Source: Chara braunii (taxonomy: Eukaryota > Streptophyta > Charophyceae > Charales > Characeae). From it: 41,803 bases of DNA. The stretch lies in assembly GCA_003427395.1 (NCBI GenBank), contig BFEA01000417.1, forward strand, positions 368,319 to 410,121, given 5' to 3'. A program made the position numbers and the translations under genes. The notes under the pieces were generated by a model. That model ran no database searches, was not told where the DNA came from, and saw only the letters and a list, made by a program, of their open reading frames with translations. How positions within the stretch are numbered: the first letter of the stretch is position 1; each line of letters opens with the position of its first letter. Of the stretch, positions 31,401 to 37,400 are shown in pieces.

Positions 31401-32044
31401 CGAACGGCAGCTTGTCGCTAACAAGGAATGAGATTTTATGTGTCAGTTCCCCTCCTACATAGGAGGTTTGTTATTCGTGTGAGGCTGTGTGGTAAGAGCT
31501 TATTCCAAGCAGGGCCATGACATTGGGTGCCGCAGGACTACTCACCTCAACCCGTTTTCAAGGCGAGCTTTCGTCGCTGACCTCAGTGACCCCGCCTGAA
31601 TGTGAAAAGGACTTACATGATGTGAATGCCGTTTGAATGGTAGATTTCTGAATGGATCAAATGAAAATGTGGGCAGTGGCGCATTAGTTTTTTTTTATTT
31701 GGGGTGAGTAGTCACCCTGAAAGTAGACCCTGAAAATTGAACTGCCTTGCCTTGCATCAAGCTCTACTGTGATTGTGGCTATCCAGCAAATGTTTTATTC
31801 CTGCCTCGTACCCCGTGTCTCATGTCCATTCTTGTCTTTTTTTGGTTTGGGTTGCTGTGCCAGATATATGCAGGTGGGAAATGCTGTATCAGTGCCACTG
31901 GCTGCTGCGTTGGGCCATTCATTGGGCCGTTCGGTGCAGGGGATCACAAATGGACAGCCGGTTATGAAACTCAACACGAACCCAATCCTCTACTCTCGGC
32001 TTGTACCTCTAAGCGCCAAGGGGAAGGGAAAGCAACACCGATAG
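7946..32044 (+). CDS. CMT: Chromomethylase (plant DNA cytosine-5 methyltransferase, BAH + chromodomain), 23 exons
   Basis: Predicted 1023-residue DNA (cytosine-5)-methyltransferase of the chromomethylase family. Known members methylate CHG/CHH cytosines in heterochromatin after reading H3K9 methylation. Exons: 7946-8425, 9514-9581, 10798-10903, 11709-11816, 12699-12821, 14209-14305, 15953-16159, 16527-16753, 18088-18153, 18689-18985, 19340-19398, 20571-20637, 20957-21199, 21419-21505, 22318-22386, 22593-22679, 22948-23035, 23298-23395, 24240-24335, 25180-25223, 26596-26665, 27765-27868, 31864-32044. All introns are GT-AG and all phases match. Domain order: basic N-terminus 1-190, BAH about 195-330, acidic/serine-rich linker 328-440, motif I DLYCGCG 447-453, chromodomain about 571-620 inserted between motifs I and IV, motif IV GGPPCQG with catalytic Cys647, ENV 689-691, QYRAR 731-735, target-recognition region 746-929, motif [12 protein letters not shown] 943-952, motif X VGNAV 968-972. 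This order is diagnostic of CMT rather than MET1 or DRM. Arabidopsis CMT3 is about 840 residues; the extra length lies in the N-terminus and linker. The CMT1/2/3 subclass was not resolved. Confidence 0.95.
8441..8610. repeat. (TG)n(AG)n microsatellite in CMT intron 1
   Basis: TG repeats (8441-8500, with scattered C) run into AG repeats (8501-8610), with one undetermined base at 8547. It starts 15 bases after the exon 1 boundary. The true length is uncertain because of the N. Confidence 0.95.
9514..9581 (+). CDS. CMT: CMT exon 2: basic linker before BAH
   Basis: Short exon after a TTGCAG acceptor, giving about 22 residues dominated by Lys, Arg, Glu and Pro, including KRQKP, a possible nuclear localisation signal. 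It ends in phase 2 at a GTACGT donor and joins exon 3 to make a glycine codon. Low complexity means there is little family-level support, but phase and splice sites fit on both sides. Confidence 0.75.
9582..10797. other. CMT intron 2, including a short tandem repeat
   Basis: Mostly unremarkable intron DNA. A 36-37 bp unit containing CCATTTTGAAGGGCAGTTCT is repeated twice at about 10620-10690. A minus-strand frame of 202 codons (9810-10418) has no recognisable domain and is probably chance. Confidence 0.5.
10798..10903 (+). CDS. CMT: CMT exon 3: start of BAH domain
   Basis: Encodes residues 183-218. It reads through a conserved CMT entry to the BAH domain: an acidic stretch, [16 protein letters not shown], then VHVK. 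BAH domains of CMTs contact the methylated H3 tail together with the chromodomain. Acceptor TATAG, donor GTAAAG, ending in phase 0. Confidence 0.9.
11709..11816 (+). CDS. CMT: CMT exon 4: BAH domain core
   Basis: Residues 219-254. Contains [13 protein letters not shown] and [13 protein letters not shown], the core BAH strands found across plant CMTs. Acceptor AATAG at 11708, donor GTACGT at 11817, phase 0 at both ends. Confidence 0.92.
12699..12821 (+). CDS. CMT: CMT exon 5: BAH domain
   Basis: Residues 255-295. Contains [19 protein letters not shown], matching the PKRVFLS...DNPLDC block of CMT BAH domains. Acceptor GTGCAG, donor GTTCGT (a weaker donor), phase 0. Confidence 0.92.
13946..14171. 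repeat. (TG)n(GATA)n(GA)n compound microsatellite in CMT intron 5
   Basis: TG (13946-13967), GATA (13968-14041) and GA (14042-14171, N at 14091) tracts abut one another. The GA tract stops about 38 bases before the exon 6 acceptor. Confidence 0.95.
14209..14305 (+). CDS. CMT: CMT exon 6: end of BAH domain
   Basis: Residues 296-328. [19 protein letters not shown] corresponds to the CDFYYDM...YSTF end of the BAH region in plant CMTs. Acceptor GTGCAG at 14208, donor GTGAGT, phase 1. A long GA tract ends only about 38 bases before the acceptor. Confidence 0.93.
15045..15500. repeat. GATA/GGAT-type microsatellite block in CMT intron 6
   Basis: Long degenerate GATA, GATG and GAGATA tracts broken by poly(G) runs (near 15150, 15200-15230, 15290 and 15345). 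Non-coding. Confidence 0.9.
15570..15845 (+). repeat. 12-bp minisatellite (GACAGATGGAAT-like) in CMT intron 6
   Basis: About twenty degenerate copies of a 12-mer close to GACAGATGGAAT. Because 12 is a multiple of 3, a frame stays open and reads repeated Asp-Arg-Trp-Asn. It lies 100 bases before exon 7 and its open frame is continuous with exon 7. Confidence 0.85.
15953..16159 (+). CDS. CMT: CMT exon 7: acidic/serine-rich linker
   Basis: About 69 residues rich in Asp, Glu, Ser and Asn, linking BAH to the methyltransferase fold. This linker is poorly conserved in the family. It is supported by a pyrimidine-rich acceptor (ends GAGCAG), a GTGAGA donor, and phase agreement with exons 6 (phase 1) and 8. 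The reading frame is open upstream across the minisatellite in intron 6. Confidence 0.75.
16527..16753 (+). CDS. CMT: CMT exon 8: methyltransferase motif I
   Basis: Residues 397-472. The first half is a Ser/Lys/Arg linker. The second half is [17 protein letters not shown], the S-adenosylmethionine-binding motif I of C5-methyltransferases in its CMT form. Acceptor GGCAG, donor GTAACA, phase 0. Confidence 0.96.
16754..18087. other. CMT intron 8
   Basis: 1334-bp intron between motif I and motif II exons. Pyrimidine-rich near 16860-16980. A minus-strand open stretch (17636-17965) has no recognisable family. No repeats of note. Confidence 0.6.
18088..18153 (+). CDS. CMT: CMT exon 9: motif II region
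   Basis: 22 residues, [19 protein letters not shown] then NTE. This matches the KWSVDLN..AC.SL..NHP.TEVRN block after motif I in CMTs; the acidic Asp of motif II contacts the cofactor ribose in the family. Acceptor TTGCAG, donor GTGAGG, phase 0. Confidence 0.96.
18689..18985 (+). CDS. CMT: CMT exon 10: linker and first half of chromodomain
   Basis: Residues 495-593. Starts [16 protein letters not shown], conserved in CMTs. A Lys-rich then Asp/Glu-rich stretch follows, then the chromodomain opening [12 protein letters not shown]. Tyr572 sits where many CMTs have the first cage aromatic (Phe). Acceptor GCACAG, donor GTATGT, phase 0. Confidence 0.96.
19340..19398 (+). CDS. CMT: CMT exon 11: second half of chromodomain
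   Basis: Encodes [14 protein letters not shown] and onward. Trp596 and Tyr599 are the second and third aromatic cage positions for methyl-lysine. The exon ends in phase 2 at GTATGC and exon 12 completes a Glu codon. Intron placement within the chromodomain is exact on both sides. Confidence 0.95.
19399..20570. other. CMT intron 11, with a 41-bp exact tandem duplication
   Basis: Interrupts the sequence just after the chromodomain. A 41-bp unit containing TTTACTTGCTCTTGCTATGC is repeated twice in tandem (19468-19549). CT-rich DNA follows. No gene seen. Confidence 0.7.
20571..20637 (+). CDS. CMT: CMT exon 12: post-chromodomain helix
   Basis: 22 residues, [12 protein letters not shown] then KRLPLP, matching the K.KEFV..G....LPLPG segment that links the chromodomain to motif IV in CMTs. 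Acceptor TCCAG, donor GTAAGT, phase 0. Confidence 0.92.
20957..21199 (+). CDS. CMT: CMT exon 13: catalytic exon, motifs IV and VI
   Basis: 81 residues. [17 protein letters not shown] holds the catalytic cysteine (Cys647) that attacks C6 of cytosine. [11 protein letters not shown] holds the motif VI ENV Glu689, which protonates N3. Both are intact. Acceptor TTTCAG, donor GTATTC, phase 0. Confidence 0.98.
21419..21505 (+). CDS. CMT: CMT exon 14: motif VIII
   Basis: 29 residues, [20 protein letters not shown] then IWGA. QYRAR is motif VIII (Q.R.R); these residues support catalysis in the family. Acceptor TTGCAG, donor GTAGGG, phase 0. Confidence 0.97.
22318..22386 (+). CDS. CMT: CMT exon 15: start of target-recognition region
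   Basis: 23 residues, [18 protein letters not shown], matching the [14 protein letters not shown] segment of plant CMTs. Acceptor CTACAG, donor GTGAGA, phase 0. Confidence 0.96.
22593..22679 (+). CDS. CMT: CMT exon 16: target-recognition region
   Basis: 29 residues ending in [10 protein letters not shown], matching the L.DAI.DLP.V segment of CMTs. Acceptor ATCAG, donor GTAAGG, phase 0. Confidence 0.95.
22948..23035 (+). CDS. CMT: CMT exon 17: target-recognition region
   Basis: [20 protein letters not shown] corresponds to the V.N.E.RDEM.Y...P.T.FQ block of CMTs. Acceptor TACAG, donor GTTCGC, ends in phase 1 and joins exon 18 through a Gly codon. Confidence 0.96.
23298..23395 (+). CDS. CMT: CMT exon 18: target-recognition region
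   Basis: Contains [19 protein letters not shown], matching LYDH.P..LN.DDY.RVC in CMTs, then a basic run IPRKK. Acceptor TCGCAG, donor GTAAGC, phase 0. Confidence 0.96.
23396..24239. other. CMT intron 18
   Basis: 844-bp intron. The minus-strand open frames here (23500-23970, 23688-24161) resemble no known family. A short repeat containing GCAACAACATACT-CCAAG occurs near 23947 and 24050. Confidence 0.5.
24240..24335 (+). CDS. CMT: CMT exon 19: target-recognition region
   Basis: [20 protein letters not shown] and then VLLSSGKQL match the KGANFRD..GV....... SG.PLVP.Y segment of CMTs. Acceptor CTGCAG, donor GTGAGG, phase 0. Confidence 0.95.
24611..24770 (+). repeat. tRNA-derived SINE-like element, copy 1 (CMT intron 19)
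   Basis: The head CAACTGGCGTAGCTCAGTTAG resembles a tRNA 5' half with an A box, and GAGTTCAAACC resembles a B box about 40 bases later. No full cloverleaf, so not a tRNA gene. The tail GATATCTCAAGGCCGT-GCCC-TTT is shared with copies near 27218 and 36845. Confidence 0.55.
24847..25010 (+). repeat. About 100-bp tandem duplication in CMT intron 19
   Basis: The block ATTGACTAAGGGTCTCCTCT, followed by ATCATTTGGACTGAT and CTAACAAAG, occurs at about 24850-24908 and again at about 24952-25008 with a few substitutions. Confidence 0.8.
25180..25223 (+). CDS. CMT: CMT exon 20: short exon before motif IX
   Basis: [15 protein letters not shown], matching VPDYALT...[12 protein letters not shown] in CMTs. 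It has Cys where the family usually has Val. Acceptor TTGCAG, donor GTGAGT, ends in phase 2 and continues as the Lys-Pro junction of exon 21. Confidence 0.94.
25224..26595. other. CMT intron 20, with a short tandem repeat
   Basis: 1372-bp intron. A 34-bp unit (GCTGCATGCCG-CATC-TGTGAAAGTTGAGGAT) is repeated twice at about 25591-25658. Otherwise no gene or recognised element. Confidence 0.55.
26596..26665 (+). CDS. CMT: CMT exon 21: conserved PFGRLWWDE block
   Basis: [20 protein letters not shown] then HNQ, nearly invariant in plant CMTs, just before motif IX. Acceptor TACAG, donor GTGAGC, phase 0. Confidence 0.97.
27117..27336 (+). repeat. Repeated ACGTTGCGGGCTG block and SINE-like tail (copy 2), CMT intron 21
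   Basis: ACGTTGCGGGCTG occurs three times (about 27117, 27247 and 27313), twice preceded by AGACAGTACAAACT. Between the first two lies a B-box-like GTGTTCGAATCC (about 27135) and the shared SINE tail ATATCTCAAGGCCGTCGCCC with a T run (27218-27246). Confidence 0.5.
27765..27868 (+). CDS. CMT: CMT exon 22: motif IX
   Basis: Encodes [20 protein letters not shown] then PDHYKLFG, motif IX of the C5-methyltransferase fold. Acceptor CCCAG, donor GTAAGT, ends in phase 2; the split Arg codon is completed by exon 23 across a 3995-bp intron. Confidence 0.97.
28408..28441. repeat. (CT)n microsatellite in CMT intron 22
   Basis: About 17 CT units, outside the coding sequence and short of the retroelement relic. 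Confidence 0.9.
28945..29349 (-). pseudogene. Retroelement pol C-terminus with chromodomain-like tail
   Basis: [14 protein letters not shown] is the usual end of Ty3/gypsy integrase. It is followed by [27 protein letters not shown] and a final FERS, the spacing of a chromovirus chromodomain (VE.I..H, Y.V.W.G..., TWEP...L, FE). The usual Trp in the third strand is Phe here. Confidence 0.7.
29350..29765 (-). pseudogene. Ty3/gypsy integrase remnant lacking the catalytic core
   Basis: The zinc-finger pieces are split by a frameshift: [13 protein letters not shown] in one frame, then [17 protein letters not shown] in another. The sequence then passes to [19 protein letters not shown], which in intact elements lies after the DDE core. 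The whole DDE core is therefore missing. ERVWVK marks the C-terminal DNA-binding part. Confidence 0.8.
29970..30573 (-). pseudogene. Ty3/gypsy RT connection and RNase H fragment
   Basis: [19 protein letters not shown] (connection) and [19 protein letters not shown] (RNase H start with its Asp) are clear. Further on, DREL joins directly to HWRQYLLSR with about nine codons absent. [11 protein letters not shown] and LSRR follow, with TAG stops at IDM* and GE*NKV. A 20-bp tandem duplication occurs at 30552-30592. Confidence 0.85.
30600..31083 (-). pseudogene. Ty3/gypsy reverse transcriptase fragment, inactivated
   Basis: [48 protein letters not shown] and FGLCNAP are hallmark Ty3/gypsy RT blocks. 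About 20 codons usually found between KIDLKS and RYGLYKF (the GYHQ...KTAF part) are missing at about 30825. A frameshift precedes the catalytic box (about 30715), which reads YLDY instead of YLDD, so a metal-binding Asp is lost. Confidence 0.9.
31864..32044 (+). CDS. CMT: CMT exon 23: motif X and C-terminus
   Basis: [17 protein letters not shown] is motif X. A short tail rich in Lys and Gly follows, with a TAG stop at 32042-32044. Acceptor GCCAG. Length and stop position are normal for the family, so the protein is not truncated even though a retroelement lies in the preceding intron. I could not pick a convincing poly(A) signal downstream. Confidence 0.96.
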
Positions 32045-33480
32045 CCTACTTGCATGGGCAACCTTCGACTGGGCTTCCATGCAACGACAATACTACTGGT
32101 TGCTTCTCATGCCAAGTCCGGCTTGCAGAAAGAGTACTCACTTTGGGACGAATTGTAAGTTCTTGGGTACTGATTTCTTTGTTGAATTTCGAGCATTTAA
32201 AAACAATTTATTTGTCGAAAAACGAGTCTAATCTGATGTGAAGCTAGAGAGGGGAGGGGGGAAGGCGGGGGGGGGGGGGACGCGGTGGGAGGTGTGAAGT
32301 GTTCAGGACAGTGGGTTACATCTACCATCCCCCCAAATGGTGATCACTAAGTGAACGAGTTGGCTAGACATGAATCTGTGACAAAGTAGAAAATATAGCC
32401 GATAGACTCAGGTTTATACCCTGTTTTTAGAAACGGATTTAGTCCATTGTAGTCATCATCACCAGGGGCTGCTCTATGTGAGTCCAGCTACCCTCTGTAT
32501 CAATTATCATGGGCCATCAGCATCAAGCTGCTCTCAGTGCTGGCATGACCATGCCAAGATTCTGTTTCAGGGGCTGCAGATTGAATGCAGCCAACATCTC
32601 TCGACTGGCAGTGTAAGTGGGTCGAGTTTGATCACTATGCATAAGACGATACTTCGCCTTTCCATCAGCAGCTGGATATCCTCCTGACTATTCTATTGAG
32701 ACTGGCCACTCTATAGCCTGCAATTGACGTGGCCATTCTCTAGCCTGGCAATTTTGATCCTGGCTATTCTTTTGAGCCTGGTTATCCATCTGTACTTGGC
32801 TGGAGATTTTGGCAATCTTATCTCTTCTCCTTGAAGGTGTCTTCAACCAAATGAAGTTTGGGTCAAGTCTCGAGTTGAAAGGTCGTGGACCAAGGAAGCT
32901 GCCGTCACGAACTTGTGCACGCTCGGCACTCAGACACTTTCATTATTCGACTTCTACTTTGTGGCGACCGTCTGCTGATGTCGATATGCCAACAACTGTG
33001 CTCTTCTTGTCGGAAAAGCAGCGCAACTGACGGATGATTGAAATGTCAACATATCCAAACGAGCATACGAACCAGAAACGAATCATCAGATTCGACAAGG
33101 CCTACAGCATCATGCATGAGACAAGATCCAAGCAGACATGTGAGAGACCAATCGCCATAGAGAAGGAGAGAAGAAGAAGAGAAAAGGAGAAGAAGAGAAA
33201 TACACGCCGACATGCTGGTACATTTCGTGGATGCATATTTTGTGTGTGGGTCATGTCCTGAAGTACATGAATTTCATACGAGGATCAAGCTGGAGTCATC
33301 CCAGGGGGGGGGGGAGTGAGAAGTGACTGATTGGTACATACAAGGAGCAAGGCTGATGGAGTGAGATATTTTGCAACGGAGCAGCAAGCAGTTCTTGCTT
33401 CCGTGGAAATTTTGCACACTTGCTGCCTCATTATTGGTTTAGTTTATTGTTGTTCAGATCCGATTTGTTAGATGGCATAT
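32045..33480. other. Region downstream of CMT (3' UTR and intergenic)
   Basis: No gene recognised. A poly(G)-rich patch occurs at 32245-32290 and another at 33303-33313. Short open frames have no family features. The 3' UTR must begin at 32045 but its end is not visible. Confidence 0.5.
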
Positions 33481-33487
33481 TCGATAG

Positions 33488-33806
33488 ATACCAGGTAGAT
33501 TTGGTTTTGAAATGGCTCAAAGTCTCCAACTATTACAGGCACATCAGACGCACATGCTGATTGTAGGTCACTTGTGATTAATTGTTTATTGTCAGCAGTG
33601 ACAAAAAAGGGATTAGAGTGTATGTGTGCCTTGTGCGGATAGATAGTAGTGACTAGGTAGATTCGGTTTTGAAATGGCTCAAAATCTCTCCAACTATTCA
33701 GGCTCATCAGCCGCACATGCCGATTGTAGGTCACTTGTGATTAATTGTTCATTGTCAGCAGTGACAAAAAAGTGATTTAGAGTGTATGTGTGCCTTGTGC
33801 GGATAA
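33488..33806 (+). repeat. Tandem duplication, period about 163 bp
   Basis: Two adjacent near-identical copies (33488-33650 and 33651-33806). Both contain AGGTAGATT-GGTTTTGAAATGGCTCAAA, GTAGGTCACTTGTGATTAAT and GTGTATGTGTGCCTTGTGCG. Non-coding; the minus-strand open frame across it is a by-product. Confidence 0.9.
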
Positions 33807-35560
33807 AGGCTCACTGCTTTGTCAGAGGTTGTATTCAGGTTTCGCTTACCCTCTGCAAGCAGACTTCTTTGGGCATGCTGGACCTTCAAAGACACTACTT
33901 CAGGTAGTTTAGTTGGGAGGAGGGGATGTTAGAATCGTGTCTTGGTACGTGAGCAGCATGCAAATCATTTGCTATGCTGGTATTATAGGACACAGGTCTG
34001 TCTTTTGCACTCTAGACATCTGCCTGTGTGAACGTTACAGTTTTGGCTTGCCTGATTCACAGAAAATGCATCATCGACGGACAGGTTTGCCCCACTGTTA
34101 AAATGCCACTGCATGCATGGCAGTGTGTCTTTAGGAGAGGGAGTGGACAACGTTTCCAGGTTAGGTGCGTACAGTGTACTTTATCTGACTCAGAAGTAGG
34201 CTTGTCGTTTTCCTCTCTCCAGACTCTGGATGGTGTCATGTCTTAAGAAGCATTTCGGACAGGAGAATGATCTGCCTGTGTGCACTGCAAGTGAAGCTCG
34301 GATGTATGGGGTCTGGGGTCATGCATGTATATTTGTGTTGCTGAGCTGGGGAGTAAAGGGGATGAAGAGGGGGTTCTGGGGGGCTGGTTTTAGGGTGTTT
34401 TTTGGGAGGGAGGGGGAGGGAACGAAGGGAGAAATGCGGTTTTCCTGCTTGTTGTAGGAATGCTGCTGCTGAGACAGATCTCTCTTTGCTACCAAGTTTA
34501 TGGAGCTGTCGGTCATTAGAAAATACTAGGTTGATGTAATTATTAATTATGAGGCTGTGAGATGATTTAACGTTCTAGAGAAAGTGGATGAATGGTTTCC
34601 AGAAGTGTTCCCTTACAATGCTCAGCATATTATGTTGGGCCAGATGTGATATCGAAATTTATGATTACTTGGTTACTGAAGGTCCGGTACTTATCAATTC
34701 CAAAAGTTTCTCCTTAGACACTCGAGGAAAGTATTGGATGGCATTGTCTGCTTGGCACTAGTTGGGCACCTTCTTTTTTGCATGTTTGCTTCTCTCTCAC
34801 AGCTGGTTGCTCTTATTCTGGGCTGTGCAGTCTGCTTCCCCTGATGCGGGTACATATATGAAACAGCATAAGGAACTCATGTACTTCCCAATTGGCGCTG
34901 GAAGATCCTCGTGGTTCCATAATGACAGGCGGTTTCCATATATCATGGGCAGGAGTATACGATGGCATTCTTCAGTTTGCCTGGTTTCATTCCTTGTGAT
35001 ACCCACGAAATGTTCTCCGTCCATAATGCCCTCCGAATAAGGTGTCCTCTTGTGGCATTCTTCATGTTGCATGCATGCAAGTTCGGCTTTCTCTATGCCT
35101 CTCCATTTGCCTCCCCCCCTCTCTCTGACACGCACACACACACGCACATGCAAAAGGTTCTTTAGATAATATTCTCCGAATCAGGTTACCTCTTGGTGTG
35201 TCCAAGTCGCCTCCATGGCGGGCGTTCTCCTGTTCCGTCGATGCCGATCTGACCTGTGACCTATTGACTGACGTCTTCTTGGTTTGTGTCCACGTTTGAT
35301 GTGCAATGAGACAGCTCCATTTAAGCTTTTTGTCTCATATACTTCGAGTCTTGTTTTGGAGAAATGCCTCGTGGTTTTCTCGTTGTGAGCATGGATTCTT
35401 TTAATCATTTTGCTATGATGTTCCCTTCAACTTGCAGCTAGCCTCCACACAGGTGAGATATTCCATCCAATTAAATCTCGACCCAATCATCACTCAAATT
35501 AAATGTAGAGCAGTTCAAGTAAGGGACAGCATCATCCCGGCCACAAGCTGGCAGAAGGCT
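33807..35560. other. Intergenic stretch without recognised gene
   Basis: No domain recognised on either strand. A G-rich patch lies at 34340-34425. Open frames are short and lack composition typical of the CMT exons. Confidence 0.4.
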
Positions 35561-35576
35561 TAGAAGAACACCTGGT

Positions 35577-35577
<1 letters not shown>

Positions 35578-35659
<82 letters not shown>

Positions 35660-35660
35660 N

Positions 35661-35738
<78 letters not shown>

Positions 35739-35756
35739 AGAGAGAGAGAGAGAGAA
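35578..35756. repeat. (GA)n microsatellite
   Basis: About 180 bases of GA repeat with one N at 35660 and two AATGA interruptions near the right end. True length unknown because of the N. Confidence 0.95.
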
Positions 35757-35853
35757 TGACACAAGAAGTCTCCCAAATACAACCGATAGGTGGATGATAT
35801 GAGTATGAAATAAGAACATTAGAAAAATCTCAGAGCAATTGAAACTGGTAGAC

Positions 35854-36196
35854 TACCAGTATCGGCGGGTCATTAGGACGATGCTAAACGAGTGCACAGC
35901 CTAGTTATTATTTGTTACCAGTATCGGCGGGTCATTACGACGATGCTAAACATCCGCACAAGTTCCGGATGAACTCGTTTTGCACATGTCGATCATGTTT
36001 GTATTCCTGTTGGTGTAGCATAGAGGCGTTGCGGATTCCACTCTAGTGGCTGGGCTATCAGGACAAGCTTTGTGAGGCAAGGGATGTTCTTCTTTGCCCC
36101 AGTACTTGCTTGGAATTGTGTTATGTCTTCCAGCCAACACTCTGCACATTGACTGATGAGGGACTCTCTGGACTCAGCCTAGTTATTATTTATTAT
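35854..36196 (+). repeat. Dispersed short direct repeats
   Basis: ACCAGTATCGGCGGGTCATTA followed by GACGATGCTAAAC occurs at about 35857 and 35919. CAGCCTAGTTATTATTT occurs at about 35899 and 36176. These look like local duplications of one unit. Confidence 0.75.
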
Positions 36197-36842
36197 AGGG
36201 TCAGTGTCCAACAAGGAGCTACCACGGCAAAGATCAGTTCTTTCATTTCACTGGAGTGATAGGTGTGCGATTTGCCTACTCGTATCTATGATCCCCAGTC
36301 CCTCCTTGAACTTGGGCTACATGACTCAGTCCCTTCTGTGTCCCATCAACCTCAATCACCCAGGGGCCATATGCTATGGGGGGTTACACCTTCGATTTTT
36401 CATATACTGGAATGTGGGTTCGCCCTCTTTTTTTTTTTCTTTTTTTTTTTAATGAAAAACCTTTGAAATACCGGGGCCATTACCCGGCTTCGGCTATAGC
36501 TGTGCAATCTACACAGTTAGGTACTTCTGCCAAGCTTGTTTGTTTCTCTTCTCTGGTGTTGGCCGACTTCAGTTTTTTTGACGTTCAAGGTTTTTTCCCC
36601 CGAACACCTCTGTGCGGACCTTCGAAACAAACGGGCTTAACCCTTGGTCTGATTGCCCTTCAGCACCACGAAATAGCAATGGTCTTGGAGCTGTGGCGGA
36701 AGTCTTTCCTTCAGCACCTGGAAGTGTGTCCATACTTCTTGCGCTCTGCGATCTCGTTTCTCTTACCTCTGCCTACGTCGTGGTCTACTATTTTTTATCT
36801 TTTCTTCATTGCCTCCCTTTTTTACGTCTTGTTTTTTAGAAA

Positions 36843-37120
36843 GGTGACGGCCTTGAGATATCATCCTTGGAAGTTCGAACTGACCAGCCCAAGGTAAATT
36901 TGCAGTACCTTTTGCTTATACGTTTGAGCTGGCATTCGAACCCGGAGGCGAAGTCGAAAGAATCTGCGGGTATACCAACTGAACTACGCCAGTTGGTACA
37001 CATTTGTAATTAGACCCGAAGAGTCTGCAGGTGGTACACATTTATAATTAGACCCAAAGAGTCTGTTGGTATCCCAACTGAAGTACGGCAGTTGGAACAC
37101 GTGTATAATTATACCGAATT
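36843..37120 (-). repeat. tRNA-derived SINE-like element, copy 3, with duplicated head
   Basis: On the minus strand, CCAACTGGCGTAGTTCAGTT (A-box-like, about 36995), GGGTTCGAATGCC (B-box-like, about 36930) and the tail GATATCTCAAGGCCGT (about 36862) occur in the expected order. Further left on that strand a diverged second head (CCAACTGCCGTACTTCAGTT, about 37095) and a repeat of about 36 bp (GGTCTAATTA-AAATGTGTACCA) precede it. Confidence 0.55.
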
Positions 37121-37400
37121 CATTCGTGATCGTTTTAACCTCGAGCTTGGACGGGAATGTTGTGACAATGGAGTTGTCGCATGTGAAAGACTTGTTTCCT
37201 TTTTCCAGGAGGTCGGCATAGGCCGAATCCTGACCGACTAGTGCGATATGCAGTATCGACTCTATAGGGCCAGTGGAGAACAATGTGAAATACTATGATG
37301 TGACAACCAATGTTATTCAATATGATAAAAGCTGACTTACCAACGGCGTCGACGGGGCCAGTTTGGTTGCATGGGCGGCCCGCCCAGACAAGAGCATGTT
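37121..37400 (-). other. Unrecognised minus-strand open stretch
   Basis: A minus-strand frame of about 55 codons (about 37283-37125) has balanced composition (contains ILHIALVGQDSAYADLLEKG) and is flanked by a possible acceptor and a possible donor (GAG|GTTAAA). It could be an exon of an unknown gene or a relic. No family recognised. Confidence 0.2.

Larger units (their letters stand above)
28940..31465 (-). pseudogene. Degenerate Ty3/gypsy (chromovirus-like) pol relic, antisense in CMT intron 22
   Basis: Read on the minus strand, pieces occur in normal Ty3/gypsy order: protease end (LPFGILLGM, about 31400), reverse transcriptase (31083-30600), RNase H (about 30400-29970), integrase zinc finger (about 29760-29650), integrase C-terminal part (about 29650-29350), and a tail with a chromodomain-like segment (about 29350-28945). 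It is broken by in-frame stops, frameshifts and internal deletions, and no gag or LTRs were found. It cannot encode an active polyprotein. It lies opposite to CMT and is removed as intron. Confidence 0.9.

Noticed and set aside
35578-35819. Leu/Ser-rich minus-strand frames near 35.6 kb
   Set aside because: Translation of the GA microsatellite.
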